This document shows, one piece after another, positions 1 through 9,282 of a DNA stretch of 64,000 nucleotides. The position numbers and the translations under genes are program-made. The number at the start of each line of letters is the position of its first letter. The first letter of the stretch is position 1. The notes under the pieces were generated by a model, which worked only from the letters and a program-made list of their open reading frames with translations, was not told the origin of the DNA and ran no database searches. Origin of the DNA: an uncultured Bacilli bacterium (lineage in GTDB: Bacteria > Bacillota_I > Bacilli_A > RFN20 > CAG-631); NCBI GenBank assembly GCA_934201705.1, contig CAKPXF010000011.1, forward strand, positions 13,855 through 77,854, in the 5' to 3' direction.

Positions 1-2
1 CA

Positions 3-1343
3 TTTGAAAAAGGCTATCCTTTCTATGTTGAACCATTTGGTTATGAAAATATTTTAGCATTTGAATTATATGATAAAAATCATAATAAATTAGAATATGA
101 TTATTTAGAATTATTAAACAATGTTAAGGTTAGAACTATTAAGGAGCAAATGCTTGATTGTTCTTTAGTAACAATTGGTGTAAAGGTTACATTAAACCCA
201 TTTGGGTTTACATCTTTTGAAATAGCTAGCTCTTCAATGCCAACAAGACAGTTAAATTCATTTATTTTAGATGGTGAAACAACAATGGATAATGGATTAA
301 TAAGAGTTTCATTTAATTTAGATGGTACATATAATGTTTTTGATTATAAAACTAACGAAGTATATAAATGTGGCTTAATAATCGATGATAGTGAAATTGG
401 TGATGGTTGGAATTCTTCAAGAGTACTAAAGGATAATAAAGTTGTTTCATCAACTTGTGATTTTGAAATTATAAATGATGGTCCAGTAAGCTGTACAATT
501 AGATGTAATAGGCATATTAAGGTACCTACTTGTGTTAATACATTTGCAAGTAAAATAGTAAGATCAAATGAGTATAAAAGTTTAGAACTAACTCAAGATA
601 TTACAATAGTTAAAGGTAGCAACAAGGTATTAATAAATATGCAACTTGATAATAATGTATTAGACCATAGATTAAGATACGGATTTAATAGTAACGTAAC
701 AAGTAATTACCATGTAAGTCAAGCATTTACATTTGTCGATAGAAAATGTGGAATTGATAAAAATACATTATCATGGAAAGAAGTAGATAGCTTAGAGAAA
801 TCAACATCAGGTATTGTATATAAGGAAGAAAATAATAAAGGACTTATTATTTATAACAGATATGGTGTAAAAGAGGTTTCAGGATTAGATAATCAAGATG
901 GTTCAATTTACTTTACGCTTATTAGGTGCTTTAATAAAACACATACAAGCCTTGGAGAAGAAGGTGGAGAATTACAAGGAAAGCATAATTATGAGTTTGC
1001 ACTTGAACCAATTTCTTCAAAAATTGATGAGTTAAGACTACAAAAGGATTTAGATACATATAGATCAAATGAGATATGCTTTGTTTCAAAGAATACAAAA
1101 TATGATACTTCATTAATAAATATAGAATCATCTTGCATTTCATGCTTAAAGCCAACTGAAAATAAAGACGGAATAGCAATTAGATTGTATAATCCTTCAA
1201 ATAAAGCTGTAAATGTAAAGATAAAAATTAATTTTGCTTATAAATTATTAATTGAAACTGATATGCTTGAAAATAAAATAAATGATATCAATAATGAATT
1301 TTGCTTAAAGGCAAATGAAATAAAAACTCTTGTAATTAAATAA
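3..1343 (+). CDS. alpha-mannosidase-like GH38, C-terminal part (5' end outside window)
   Basis: The reading frame is open from base 3 and runs into the window from upstream; the first internal ATG (150) is not a start. The visible protein is all-beta in character. A segment with NPFGF is followed by DNGLIRVSFNLDGT and later SLGEEGGELQGKHNYEFAL, the pattern of the C-terminal beta domains of GH38 alpha-mannosidases. The N-terminal catalytic barrel with its Asp nucleophile lies outside the window, so activity cannot be judged here. A strong RBS (AGGGAGG) for the next gene follows the TAA stop by a few bases, so this is an upstream member of the same operon. Mannose released here would suit the isomerase and kinase encoded downstream. 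The family call rests on the overall pattern; another large beta-rich glycosidase is possible. Confidence 0.6.
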   Translation, partial: FEKGYPFYVEPFGYENILAFELYDKNHNKLEYDYLELLNNVKVRTIKEQMLDCSLVTIGVKVTLNPFGFTSFEIASSSMPTRQLNSFILDGETTMDNGLIRVSFNLDGTYNVFDYKTNEVYKCGLIIDDSEIGDGWNSSRVLKDNKVVSSTCDFEIINDGPVSCTIRCNRHIKVPTCVNTFASKIVRSNEYKSLELTQDITIVKGSNKVLINMQLDNNVLDHRLRYGFNSNVTSNYHVSQAFTFVDRKCGIDKNTLSWKEVDSLEKSTSGIVYKEENNKGLIIYNRYGVKEVSGLDNQDGSIYFTLIRCFNKTHTSLGEEGGELQGKHNYEFALEPISSKIDELRLQKDLDTYRSNEICFVSKNTKYDTSLINIESSCISCLKPTENKDGIAIRLYNPSNKAVNVKIKINFAYKLLIETDMLENKINDINNEFCLKANEIKTLVIK

Positions 1344-1360
1344 AAAGGGAGGTAAAAGAA

Positions 1361-3526
1361 ATGTATAATGATACTACAAATTTAAGATTAACGCCGTATT
1401 CTTCTATCCAAAATGCTGTAGCTATGCCCGACAAGATTTATCCAGTTTTCATCGGCTCTGGAAAACTAGTAATGGGGCTTGACGTTACAGGCTTACAAGG
1501 TGCTAATAATATTGAACAATATTATTATAATGAAAAACCATGTCAAGATTTATATGTAGTTGGCAATGGTATGATAAGTAATGCAATTCATGAAAATAAT
1601 ACCCATCCATATGGCTATTTATCATATCAAATAGAATTTAATGGGAAGGTATTTGATTCACTTGCTTTATTAAAGCATGGCACAATGTTTTCACGTCATA
1701 ATGATATTAAAAAAGGAAAAGTAGTGACAACATTTTTACTTGACAATAAACTATTTGTTGAAATAACAACCATAATATTAAAAAATACCAAAAAGATACT
1801 ATTAAGATATAGATTTAAAAGTTATTGTCAATTTACTGTAGAAAACAACGATATTTATGATGTTAAGCTAACAGTTAACTTTAATTTAAAGAAAAGAAAT
1901 GACGAATTATTATATGATGAAATATCTGGAAACAATCCATTAAATGTCACTGTAAATGGCTATGAAAAATATAAGTATTCTTTAGCTGTAATTGGTGGAG
2001 AAGCATCATTTAAAAATAACTCATTATCAACAACATATAAGCTAAAGGCTGCAAAAAATTGGACTAATTTATATGATGTTGTTTACTCATTTGATAATGA
2101 TAATTCATTTGATATTGAAGAAAGAGTAAATCAGCATTATCAAATGTGGGATGATTATTATAATAAATGTGCTAAAATGAATTCTAAAAATGTCGAAGAG
2201 GAATTTATTTATAATAATAGCTTATATATGTTTGAATATGCTTTTGAAATAGAAAAATATGGTATTGATATTGGACATCCATTTTATTTTGTATGGTGCT
2301 GGAACCAATGTGTATTTTGGGATATGCATTATATTGTTGATGCAATGTTAGATTCTAATAATACTTCTGCTGCAAGAGATTCTTTGAAATTTTTGCTAAA
2401 GCACATGAGAAAGGAAGGAAAGCCATTTCCTTGGATGTTTATTTATGATGGGCATACATTTTTAGATGAAAAAAGAGATATTGCACCTCTTGTAATAGCA
2501 GCTCACGCAATGAGTGCTATTAAATATTATGAAACAACATTAAATAAAGAAGAATTAGAGGATTTATGCTATCCAATTATAAGTAGATGTGCAAATTTTG
2601 CAGTTGAAGTAATGTTTACTAAAAATGAATTTGGCAAATATATTATTTCTCTTCCAGTTTCAAACGATGTTGTTGAAGAAGAAGGTAGCGAAATTAATCA
2701 AACCTTTACAACAGTATGGTTTTTAACAATTATTGCTAAAGCAATTGAATATGCTAAAGTTTTAAATAAGCCATACAATCCAATCTTTGATGAAATAATT
2801 AATAATTATTATATTGAGCATGATGAAAATGAATATTATCATTCAAAGGGAATGAAGGCTAGTGATCATATATGGGCTTCTTGGATTCCATTTATTAATT
2901 ATCCAACAGAAGGCATGCCATTTTTAGATGAATCATTAGTAATGAAAACACGTGAAAAATATAATTATATTGATTTATATGAGGAAAAGCAAAATGCATA
3001 TCAACCATGGACAGAATGTATTGAAGCACAAGCAAGTTTAAGAACAAAAGAATATGAAATTGCTGATAACTTCAAAGAATATGCCATAAAATATCATGTG
3101 TTTGGAGAAGGCTATTTTGCTGAATGTGGGCCAAAGAAATGTTCAATCACTCATGCTCCATATGTTTCAGCACATGGATCATATACATCATTTGTTTTAA
3201 ATAGATTTGTTATGGGAAGTATTTGGAGCAATGAATTAAGTTTATTTGTAGGCTTACCAACATATATGCTACATAAAGAACTTAATGTAGAAAATGTTAA
3301 TACCTATAAAGGAGTTAAGGTATTAATTGGAAAATATACTCCAACAACATTTTATTGTAAATTAAGCAATACAATTGATAATAAGGTAACTGTTAGATAT
3401 CCAGTTAATGCTAATGGAGCATTCCTATATGTTGATAATGAAAGAATTGATTATCATTTTGATGCAAAGCATGGAACAATCACATTTGAATTAAAAGCAG
3501 GATTACATACAATTGAAATATATTAA
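1361..3526 (+). CDS. predicted (alpha/alpha)6-barrel glycoside hydrolase or phosphorylase, family unresolved
   Basis: 721 residues with no signal peptide, so it probably acts in the cytoplasm. The N-terminal ~270 residues are beta-rich (start YPVFIGSGKLVMGLD, reminiscent of the GNG/GxLG entry of GH65 and GH95 enzymes). The middle holds helical-barrel motifs: FVWCWNQCVFWDMHY near residue 315, a GKPFPWMF loop, and ITHAPYVSAHGSYTSF near 600. The last ~70 residues form a small beta domain. This N-beta, helical barrel, C-beta layout is typical of clans GH-L and GH-M (GH15, GH65, GH78, GH95). Candidate acids occur in the EEEGSEINQ loop and in WTECIEAQ, but I cannot name the catalytic pair. It has a strong AGGGAGG RBS and sits between the mannosidase and xylose isomerase, so it should release a sugar that this operon metabolises. 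Confidence 0.55.
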   Translation: MYNDTTNLRLTPYSSIQNAVAMPDKIYPVFIGSGKLVMGLDVTGLQGANNIEQYYYNEKPCQDLYVVGNGMISNAIHENNTHPYGYLSYQIEFNGKVFDSLALLKHGTMFSRHNDIKKGKVVTTFLLDNKLFVEITTIILKNTKKILLRYRFKSYCQFTVENNDIYDVKLTVNFNLKKRNDELLYDEISGNNPLNVTVNGYEKYKYSLAVIGGEASFKNNSLSTTYKLKAAKNWTNLYDVVYSFDNDNSFDIEERVNQHYQMWDDYYNKCAKMNSKNVEEEFIYNNSLYMFEYAFEIEKYGIDIGHPFYFVWCWNQCVFWDMHYIVDAMLDSNNTSAARDSLKFLLKHMRKEGKPFPWMFIYDGHTFLDEKRDIAPLVIAAHAMSAIKYYETTLNKEELEDLCYPIISRCANFAVEVMFTKNEFGKYIISLPVSNDVVEEEGSEINQTFTTVWFLTIIAKAIEYAKVLNKPYNPIFDEIINNYYIEHDENEYYHSKGMKASDHIWASWIPFINYPTEGMPFLDESLVMKTREKYNYIDLYEEKQNAYQPWTECIEAQASLRTKEYEIADNFKEYAIKYHVFGEGYFAECGPKKCSITHAPYVSAHGSYTSFVLNRFVMGSIWSNELSLFVGLPTYMLHKELNVENVNTYKGVKVLIGKYTPTTFYCKLSNTIDNKVTVRYPVNANGAFLYVDNERIDYHFDAKHGTITFELKAGLHTIEIY

Positions 3527-3539
3527 AGGAGCTAATACA

Positions 3540-4853
3540 ATGGAAATTTTTAAGGACATAAAAGTAGTAAAATATGAAGGACCTAATTCAAAAAATGATT
3601 TAGCATTTAAATTCTATGATGCCAATAGAGTTGTTTTGGGTAAAAAAATGAGTGAGCATTTACCATTTGCTATGAGCTGGTGGCATACTTTATGTGCTTG
3701 TGGAACAGATATGTTTGGAAAAGATACACAAGATAAGTCATTTAATCAAAAAAAAGGTACAATGGAGCATGCAAAAACTAAGGTTGATGCTGGCTTTGAA
3801 TTTATGCAAAAATTAGGCATTAAATACTTTTGCTTTCATGATGTTGATTTAGTACCTGAAGCAGATGATATTAATGAAACAAATAAAAGATTAGATGAAA
3901 TATCTGATTATATTTTAATGAAAATGCAAGAGACAGACATTAAGTGCTTATGGGGAACAGCTAATATGTTTTCAAATCCTCGTTTTATGAATGGAGCAGG
4001 TTCAACAAATAGTGCCGATGTTTATTGCTTTGCGGCTGCTCAAATTAAAAAAGCCTTAGATATAACAGTAAAACTTGGTGGAAAAGGTTATGTATTTTGG
4101 GGTGGAAGAGAAGGATATGAAACTTTATTAAATACAGATGTTAAATTTGAACAAGATAATATCGCAAGGTTAATGCATATGGCGGTTGATTATGGAAGAA
4201 AAATAGGATTTAAAGGTGACTTTTATATTGAGCCAAAACCAAAAGAACCAATGAAACATCAGTATGATTTTGATGCAGCAACAGCAATAGGCTTTTTAAG
4301 ACAATATGGTTTAGATAAAGACTTTAAGCTAAATATTGAAGCTAATCACGCAACGTTAGCTGGACATACCTTTGAGCACGATTTAAGAATATCAGCTATT
4401 AATGGTATGCTTGGTTCAATTGATGCTAATCAAGGAGATCTACTATTAGGCTGGGATACTGATGAATTTCCATTTGATGTATATACTGCTACTAAATGTA
4501 TGCTAGAGGTAATTGCTAACAATGGCTTAACTGGTGGCTTTAATTTTGATGCTAAAACTAGAAGACCTAGCCATACAACTAAGGACTTATTTGAAGCATA
4601 TATTTTAGGAATGGATACATTTGCTTTAGGCTTATTAAATGCTGAAAAAATTATTAATGATGGTAGAATTTCTGAATTTGCAAAGGATAGATATTCATCA
4701 TTTAATTCTAAAATCGGTCAAAAGATTATCAATAATCAAGCAGATTTAGAGGAATTATCTAATTATGCTTGTAAATTAAAAGCGCCTGAATTACCATCAT
4801 CTGGAAGACAAGAGCATTTAGAAGCAATTTTTAATCAAATTATATTTAAATAG
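3540..4853 (+). CDS. xylA: xylose isomerase
   Basis: Converts D-xylose to D-xylulose in the cytoplasm. I chose ATG 3540 (437 aa) because an AAAGGAG site lies just upstream, and because an in-frame ATG at 3513 would lie inside the preceding gene. Motifs of the class II enzyme are clear: FCFHDVDLVPE (catalytic His-Asp pair), YVFWGGREGYE (metal-binding Glu), the GDFYIEPKPKEP stretch with the bridging Glu and Lys, IEANHATLAGHTFEHD, and LGWDTDEFP for the second metal. The length matches the family. The stop is followed one base later by the xylB start, so the two are translationally coupled. All metal-site residues I could follow are present, so the protein should be active. Confidence 0.96.
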   Translation: MEIFKDIKVVKYEGPNSKNDLAFKFYDANRVVLGKKMSEHLPFAMSWWHTLCACGTDMFGKDTQDKSFNQKKGTMEHAKTKVDAGFEFMQKLGIKYFCFHDVDLVPEADDINETNKRLDEISDYILMKMQETDIKCLWGTANMFSNPRFMNGAGSTNSADVYCFAAAQIKKALDITVKLGGKGYVFWGGREGYETLLNTDVKFEQDNIARLMHMAVDYGRKIGFKGDFYIEPKPKEPMKHQYDFDAATAIGFLRQYGLDKDFKLNIEANHATLAGHTFEHDLRISAINGMLGSIDANQGDLLLGWDTDEFPFDVYTATKCMLEVIANNGLTGGFNFDAKTRRPSHTTKDLFEAYILGMDTFALGLLNAEKIINDGRISEFAKDRYSSFNSKIGQKIINNQADLEELSNYACKLKAPELPSSGRQEHLEAIFNQIIFK

Positions 4854-4854
4854 T

Positions 4855-6318
4855 ATGAAAACATATATTGGAATTGATCTTGGAACAAGTGGAGTTAAAA
4901 TTTTACTTGTAGATAATAAAGGAAAAATTTTAAAGGAAGTAAATAAAGAATATTTAGTTGTTTATCCTAAAAGTGGCTGGAGTGAGCAAGATCCTAAGCA
5001 GTGGTACAATAAGGTGATTGATGGTTTAAAAGAATTATTAGAAAATCAAGATAAAACAGCTGTTTGTGCTATTTCATTTGGTGGTCAAATGCACGGATTA
5101 GTAGCATTAGATAAGAATAATGAAGTTATTAGAAATGCTATTTTATGGAATGATGGAAGATGTCAAAAGCAGGTTGATTACTTAAATAATACTATCGGAA
5201 AGGAAAAACTTGTTAAGCTAACAGGAAACTTTGCTTTTGCAGGCTTTACTGCTCCTAAAATAATGTGGCTTAAGGAAAATGAAAAAGATAATTTTGATAA
5301 AATTAACATGATTTTATTACCTAAAGACTACTTAGCATTTAAATTTAGTAATGTTTATTCGTCAGATTATTCAGATGCTAGTGGAACGTTACTTCTTGAT
5401 GTAAAAAATAAATGCTGGTCAAGAAAAATGTGTGAGATTGTCGGTATTAGTATGGATAAGCTACCAAAATTATATGAAAGCTATGAGACTGTTGGGCTAA
5501 TTAAAAAAGAATTAGCTGAAAAGTTAAATATAAGTAGTAATGTAAAAATTGTTGCTGGAGCTGGCGATAATGCTGCAGCAGCAATTGGAACAGGCTGTGT
5601 TTTTAATAATTCATGTAATATTTCACTTGGAACATCAGGAACTGTTTTTGCAAGTTCAAATAATTATATGGCAAATAATAAGGTAGCAATACATAGCTTT
5701 AATCATGCTACTGGAAAATATCATTTAATGGGCTGTATTTTATCAGCTGCAAGCTGTAACAAATGGTGGGTTGAGGATATTTTAAAAAGTAGCCATAGCG
5801 TAGAGCAAAAAAATATTGAAAAATATATTGGTGAAAATAATGTTTTTTTCCTACCTTATTTGATGGGAGAAAGATGTCCACATAATGATACTAATATTAG
5901 AGGAGCTTTTTTAGGGTTATCAGCTAATACTAAAAGAGAAGAAATGACACTAGCAGTTTTAGAAGGAGTTGCTTATGCTTTAAAGGATTGCCTTGAAATA
6001 ATAAAAGAATGCGGAATAGATATAAAAGAATCAACGCTTTGTGGTGGTGGTGCAAAATCTAAAATATGGGCGCAAATTATTGCTAATGTTTTAAATATAA
6101 AAATTAACTTTGTTGAAACAGAGCAAGGTCCAGGATATGGAGCAGCCATTTTAGCTATGATAGGGGCAAAAGAATATAACAATGTAGAAGAAGCAGTTTC
6201 TAGCATTGTTAAAGTAACAAATTCAATTTATCCAAATGAAAATATTTCTAAAAAATATGCTAAAAAATATGAAGCATATAAAGAAATTTATCCAAATATA
6301 AAAAATATTCAATTTTAA
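4855..6318 (+). CDS. xylB: xylulokinase
   Basis: FGGY-family kinase of 487 aa that phosphorylates D-xylulose to xylulose 5-phosphate for the pentose phosphate pathway. The N-terminal phosphate-binding motif is DLGTSGVKILLVD. The substrate motif FGGQMHGLVALD includes the catalytic Asp region, SDYSDASGTLLLD follows, and the C-terminal ATP-site motif is CGGGAKSKIWAQI. A PYLMGERCPHND segment typical of XylB is also present. The ATG begins one base after the xylA stop, and no independent RBS is visible in the short junction, which supports coupled translation from xylA. Full length, no anomalies. Confidence 0.95.
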   Translation: MKTYIGIDLGTSGVKILLVDNKGKILKEVNKEYLVVYPKSGWSEQDPKQWYNKVIDGLKELLENQDKTAVCAISFGGQMHGLVALDKNNEVIRNAILWNDGRCQKQVDYLNNTIGKEKLVKLTGNFAFAGFTAPKIMWLKENEKDNFDKINMILLPKDYLAFKFSNVYSSDYSDASGTLLLDVKNKCWSRKMCEIVGISMDKLPKLYESYETVGLIKKELAEKLNISSNVKIVAGAGDNAAAAIGTGCVFNNSCNISLGTSGTVFASSNNYMANNKVAIHSFNHATGKYHLMGCILSAASCNKWWVEDILKSSHSVEQKNIEKYIGENNVFFLPYLMGERCPHNDTNIRGAFLGLSANTKREEMTLAVLEGVAYALKDCLEIIKECGIDIKESTLCGGGAKSKIWAQIIANVLNIKINFVETEQGPGYGAAILAMIGAKEYNNVEEAVSSIVKVTNSIYPNENISKKYAKKYEAYKEIYPNIKNIQF

Positions 6319-6331
6319 AGAAGGGAAAGTT

Positions 6332-7342
6332 ATGAAAGGTATTGTAATAGCTGGTACGGTTTTAGTAGATAATGTAAAAATAATAGAAGCATATCCTTCA
6401 CCAACAATGCTAACAACTATTGTTAGTGAAAGCAAAGCAGTTGGTGGAGTAGTATCTAATACTTCAATTACTTTAAAAAGGATTGATCCTTCTTTAGATG
6501 TAAGAGTATTAGGACTAATAGGAGATGATTCCTTTGGTGATTATATTAAAAAAGTTTTTAACGAAGAAAAATTAGATATTTCATTATTAAAGGTTAGTAA
6601 TGTATATAAAACAGCTTATACTGATGTAATGACTGAATTAAATGGAAGACGTACATTTTTTGTAAATAAGGGCTGTAATTCCTATCTTGATGAAGCTTAT
6701 TTTGATGCATTAAATGGTGAAAATACGATGCTATGTCATATTGGGTATTTATTATTATTAGATGCTTTAGATCAAAAGGATGAGGAATATGGTACAAAAA
6801 TGGCTCGTTTATTGCATTCACTACAAAAAAGAAATATTAAAACATCAATTGATTTAGTAAGTGAGGAATCGCATAGATTTAAGGATGTAGTACTTCCATC
6901 TCTTAAATATTGTGATTATGTTATTATAAATGAAATTGAAGCTGGAAGAATTTTTGATATTCCTCCACGTGATGAAAAGGGAAATATTATAATTAATAAT
7001 ATTAAAGAAATATTAAAATTATTAAAAAAATCAGGAGTAAAAGGAAAAGCAATAATTCATTGCCCAGAGCTTGGAGCTTTAATAAATGAAAATGATGAAA
7101 TTACTATAGTTCCTTCACTTTTACTTCCAAAATCATTTATTAAAGGAACTGTTGGAGCTGGAGATGCTTTTTGTGCAGGAGCATTATTTGGAATAGTAAA
7201 AAAATATTCTGATGACGAAATATTAAAAATTGCTTCTTGTACAGCAGCTATTAATTTAACAGCAATAGATTCAATTTCAGCTGGAGTATCCTTAAAGGAA
7301 ACACTTGAACTTTTAAAAAATTATGAAAGGAAGAAAATCTAA
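6332..7342 (+). CDS. PfkB-family sugar kinase (fructokinase/ribokinase-like)
   Basis: 336 aa, RBS GAAGGGAAAG. Signature features of the PfkB/ribokinase fold are an early glycine-rich sugar-binding stretch (VGGVVSNTSITL), GLIGDDSFGDYI, a central VIINEIEAGRIF motif, and the C-terminal anion-hole/catalytic motif GTVGAGDAFCAGALFG, whose Asp is the catalytic base. The substrate cannot be read from sequence. Neighbours suggest a ketose or keto-acid: the stop overlaps the start of D-lyxose isomerase (TAATG), an enzyme that can yield fructose from mannose or xylulose from lyxose. My inference is a fructokinase role in a mannose-to-fructose-6-phosphate route; ribokinase or another ketose kinase remains possible. 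Confidence 0.8.
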   Translation: MKGIVIAGTVLVDNVKIIEAYPSPTMLTTIVSESKAVGGVVSNTSITLKRIDPSLDVRVLGLIGDDSFGDYIKKVFNEEKLDISLLKVSNVYKTAYTDVMTELNGRRTFFVNKGCNSYLDEAYFDALNGENTMLCHIGYLLLLDALDQKDEEYGTKMARLLHSLQKRNIKTSIDLVSEESHRFKDVVLPSLKYCDYVIINEIEAGRIFDIPPRDEKGNIIINNIKEILKLLKKSGVKGKAIIHCPELGALINENDEITIVPSLLLPKSFIKGTVGAGDAFCAGALFGIVKKYSDDEILKIASCTAAINLTAIDSISAGVSLKETLELLKNYERKKI

Positions 7343-7896
7343 TGATTAGTAAAAAGCAATATGAGGAATATGCTAATTATGCATATGATTATTTTAAAAA
7401 AGCTAATATAGTGATAACTGATGAAGAAAGAAAAAGAATTGAAGTTGCCGATTTTAATTTAAATAATTTAAAAGAGGTTGGCCTTCAGCTATTAGTTTAT
7501 GTCAACACATCAAAGGTATGTGCTAAGGAAATGGTTTTACTACCATATCAAACTTGTCCTGAGCATATTCATGTAAATGGTGTAGATAAAGATAATAAGC
7601 CATTTGAAGGTAAAGAAGAAACATTTAGAGTAAAAAAGGGCACTTGCTATCTTTATATTCAAGGAAAAGGAAAAAAGGAAGATATAAAAGCTAAAATTCC
7701 CCCAACAACTGTTAGCGTATTTCATGAAATCATTCTTCATGAGGGAGAACAGTTTACAATGTATCCTAATACAAAACATTGGTTTCAAGCAGGAAGTGAA
7801 GGCGCTATAATCTCTGAATTTTCAACTACATCTAGAGATGAATATGATGTGTTTACTGATGAAAGAATTAAAAGAATTCCTGAAATTGTTGAATAA
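7342..7896 (+). CDS. D-lyxose isomerase (cupin family)
   Basis: 184-aa single-domain cupin. The metal motif CPEHIHVNG (H75, H77), the GKEETFRV motif with its Glu ligand near residue 92, and the distal NTKHWFQAG His (H146) match the D-lyxose isomerase family (lyxose to xylulose, and commonly mannose to fructose). Length and motif order fit the family well. It overlaps the kinase stop by one base and ends the operon at a strong bidirectional hairpin. With xylA and xylB upstream, it would feed lyxose into the xylulokinase step; with the GH38 enzyme, mannose is an equally reasonable substrate. No secretion signal. Confidence 0.85.
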   Translation: MISKKQYEEYANYAYDYFKKANIVITDEERKRIEVADFNLNNLKEVGLQLLVYVNTSKVCAKEMVLLPYQTCPEHIHVNGVDKDNKPFEGKEETFRVKKGTCYLYIQGKGKKEDIKAKIPPTTVSVFHEIILHEGEQFTMYPNTKHWFQAGSEGAIISEFSTTSRDEYDVFTDERIKRIPEIVE

Positions 7897-7939
7897 TATA
7901 ATAAAAGTAGGACACAAATCCTACTTTTATTATATTATT
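7892..7939. terminator. bidirectional intrinsic terminator
   Basis: Perfect 21-bp inverted repeat (7892-7912 and 7919-7939) around a 6-nt loop, with A/T-rich outer arms giving a U-tract on either transcript. It lies between the convergent lyxose isomerase and aldolase genes and overlaps the end of the former. Confidence 0.9.
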
Positions 7940-7941
7940 GG

Positions 7942-8790
7942 TTAATCATCAATGTTAGCAAAAATCTTCATAGTTTCTTTTACGTTTTCTTTCATTGCTA
8001 GCATAGTTTGCCAAGATAAGTTATGAAGATAGTCACTTTCATTTTCTTTTATGTATTGCTTTGCCTTTTCATAGCCAGCATAAGACATATATGTATAGTA
8101 ATTAATTTTATTTATACCACGTTTAATGACCTCTTTATATTGGTCAAAAGAGATACCAGAGCCACCATGCATAACAAGTGGGATATCTGTTACCTTTCTA
8201 ACATTTGAAATAACATCCATATTTAAGATAGGTTTACTTTTGTATAATCCATGAGCTGTTCCAAAGGCAATTGCTAAAGCATCAATATTGGCTCTATTTA
8301 TAAAATCATTAACTAATTCAACTTTTGTATATAGATTTTCCTTTTTAATATTAGAATCAGTAGAACTTTCTCTATTTGGCAATGCTCCAAGTTCTGCTTC
8401 AACTTCAACATTGTGCAAATGAGCATAATCAACTACTTCTTTAGTTATTGAAATGTTTTCTTCATATGGTTTAGCAGATGCATCAATCATTACTGAATTG
8501 AATCCTAGTTCAATGGCTTTTTTAATATATTCGATATCTTCACCATGATCTAGATGAACACATACCTTTGCTTTTGCTGCTTTTGCCATAGATATTATCA
8601 TTGGGCCTATATAATCAATTGGTGCAATTGCCTCATGGCATTGAGCATGCATTAATATAACAGGTAAATCTAACTCTTCTGCAGCCTTTAAAACAGCTAA
8701 AACGCATTCGCTTGTTGTACCATTAAAAGCACCAATAGCAATCTTTTTTTCTTTTGAAATCTTCATTACTTCACTTAATGAGCATAGCAT
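7942..8790 (-). CDS. class II ketose-bisphosphate aldolase (fructose- or tagatose-bisphosphate type)
   Basis: 282 aa. Zinc-dependent class II aldolase motifs are complete: VHLDHGED (catalytic D81, zinc ligand H82), EAELG with the metal-site Glu, AFGTAHGLY with a zinc His, and VMHGGSG with the third zinc His and phosphate loop. It cleaves a ketose 1,6-bisphosphate to dihydroxyacetone phosphate and an aldehyde; whether fructose or tagatose (GatY/KbaY type) cannot be decided by eye. The start follows an AGGAGG-like site. It is monocistronic and convergent with the sugar operon, sharing its terminator. The link to that operon is by position only. Confidence 0.88.
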   Translation of the reverse strand: MLCSLSEVMKISKEKKIAIGAFNGTTSECVLAVLKAAEELDLPVILMHAQCHEAIAPIDYIGPMIISMAKAAKAKVCVHLDHGEDIEYIKKAIELGFNSVMIDASAKPYEENISITKEVVDYAHLHNVEVEAELGALPNRESSTDSNIKKENLYTKVELVNDFINRANIDALAIAFGTAHGLYKSKPILNMDVISNVRKVTDIPLVMHGGSGISFDQYKEVIKRGINKINYYTYMSYAGYEKAKQYIKENESDYLHNLSWQTMLAMKENVKETMKIFANIDD

Positions 8791-8937
8791 ATAATTTCCT
8801 CCTAATTATTAATCACTTAAATTTTACATTTTTATTTTTTAATAACTATAAAAAATAATAACAATGTGAAAAAATGGCTAAAAGAACATAAAAGAAGGCT
8901 TAAAAGTAAAAGAAAAGAGTCATTTTGTGACTCTTAC
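8791..8937. other. first part of the 611-bp intact-gene-free stretch (8791-9401)
   Basis: No coding potential is visible here. It contains the AT-rich upstream region of the aldolase gene (its RBS lies just above 8790) and, at its far end, a hairpin that terminates the decayed gene at 8938-9255. Confidence 0.6.
8915..8935 (-). terminator. intrinsic terminator of the decayed surface-protein gene
   Basis: Inverted repeat AAGAGTCA (8915-8922) with TGACTCTT (8928-8935) and a 5-nt loop. Read on the minus strand it is followed by a T-rich run. It lies just downstream of the minus-strand stop codon at 8938-8940. Confidence 0.75.
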
Positions 8938-9255
8938 TTAATTAGCCTTTCTTTTCATTATAATTAATGCCATTCCAACTATTAGTAATGAAACAATTGA
9001 AAATTGACTAGCATTAGACTTACAGCCATTTGTTGTATTGTTATCATTTGAATAAACCTTAACTCTAACCTTCAATAATGAATAGGAATCTAATAATAAT
9101 TCATCCTTATTATCTATAGAAAAATAAATTTAGTATAAGCCATTTTCATTAGCATTATAATCATCACTTTTCCAAGTGCTTGTTGCAGTATTATTATTTC
9201 CTTTAGTATCAATGGTAATAAATTTTAAATAATTGTAAATAGTTATTGAAACTTT
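8938..9255 (-). pseudogene. remnant of a secreted protein with a Gly-Cys C-terminal membrane signal
   Basis: On the minus strand a frame is open from 9255 to the TAA at 8938-8940 except for one in-frame TAA at 9130-9132, and there is no start codon. The C-terminal part reads IDNKDELLLDSYSLLKVRV, then NTTNGCKSNAS, a hydrophobic helix (IVSLLIVGMALII) and the basic end MKRKAN. The upstream half (KGNNNTATSTWKSDDYNA, then NENGLY before the stop) looks like the end of an extracellular beta-sandwich domain. The tail matches the end of the intact surface proteins at 53926 and 60408. It is probably a decayed gene whose 5' part is gone; a sequencing error could explain the stop but not the missing start. 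Confidence 0.7.
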
Positions 9256-9282
9256 CTAAAAATATTATTAATATTTTAGAAA
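9253..9282. repeat. imperfect inverted repeat in gene-free DNA
   Basis: TTTCTAAAAATAT-type arm faces ATATTTTAGAAA with a one-base length difference, directly upstream of the pseudogene remnant. The rest of 9283-9401 is AT-rich sequence in which I see no gene. Confidence 0.4.

Noticed and set aside
150..152. ATG at 150 as the start of the first gene
   Set aside because: The frame is open from base 3 and the upstream codons encode sequence fitting the same domain, so the gene is simply cut by the window edge.
3513..3539. Longer N-terminus of xylose isomerase from ATG 3513
   Set aside because: It would overlap the preceding gene, and the AAAGGAG site serves ATG 3540.
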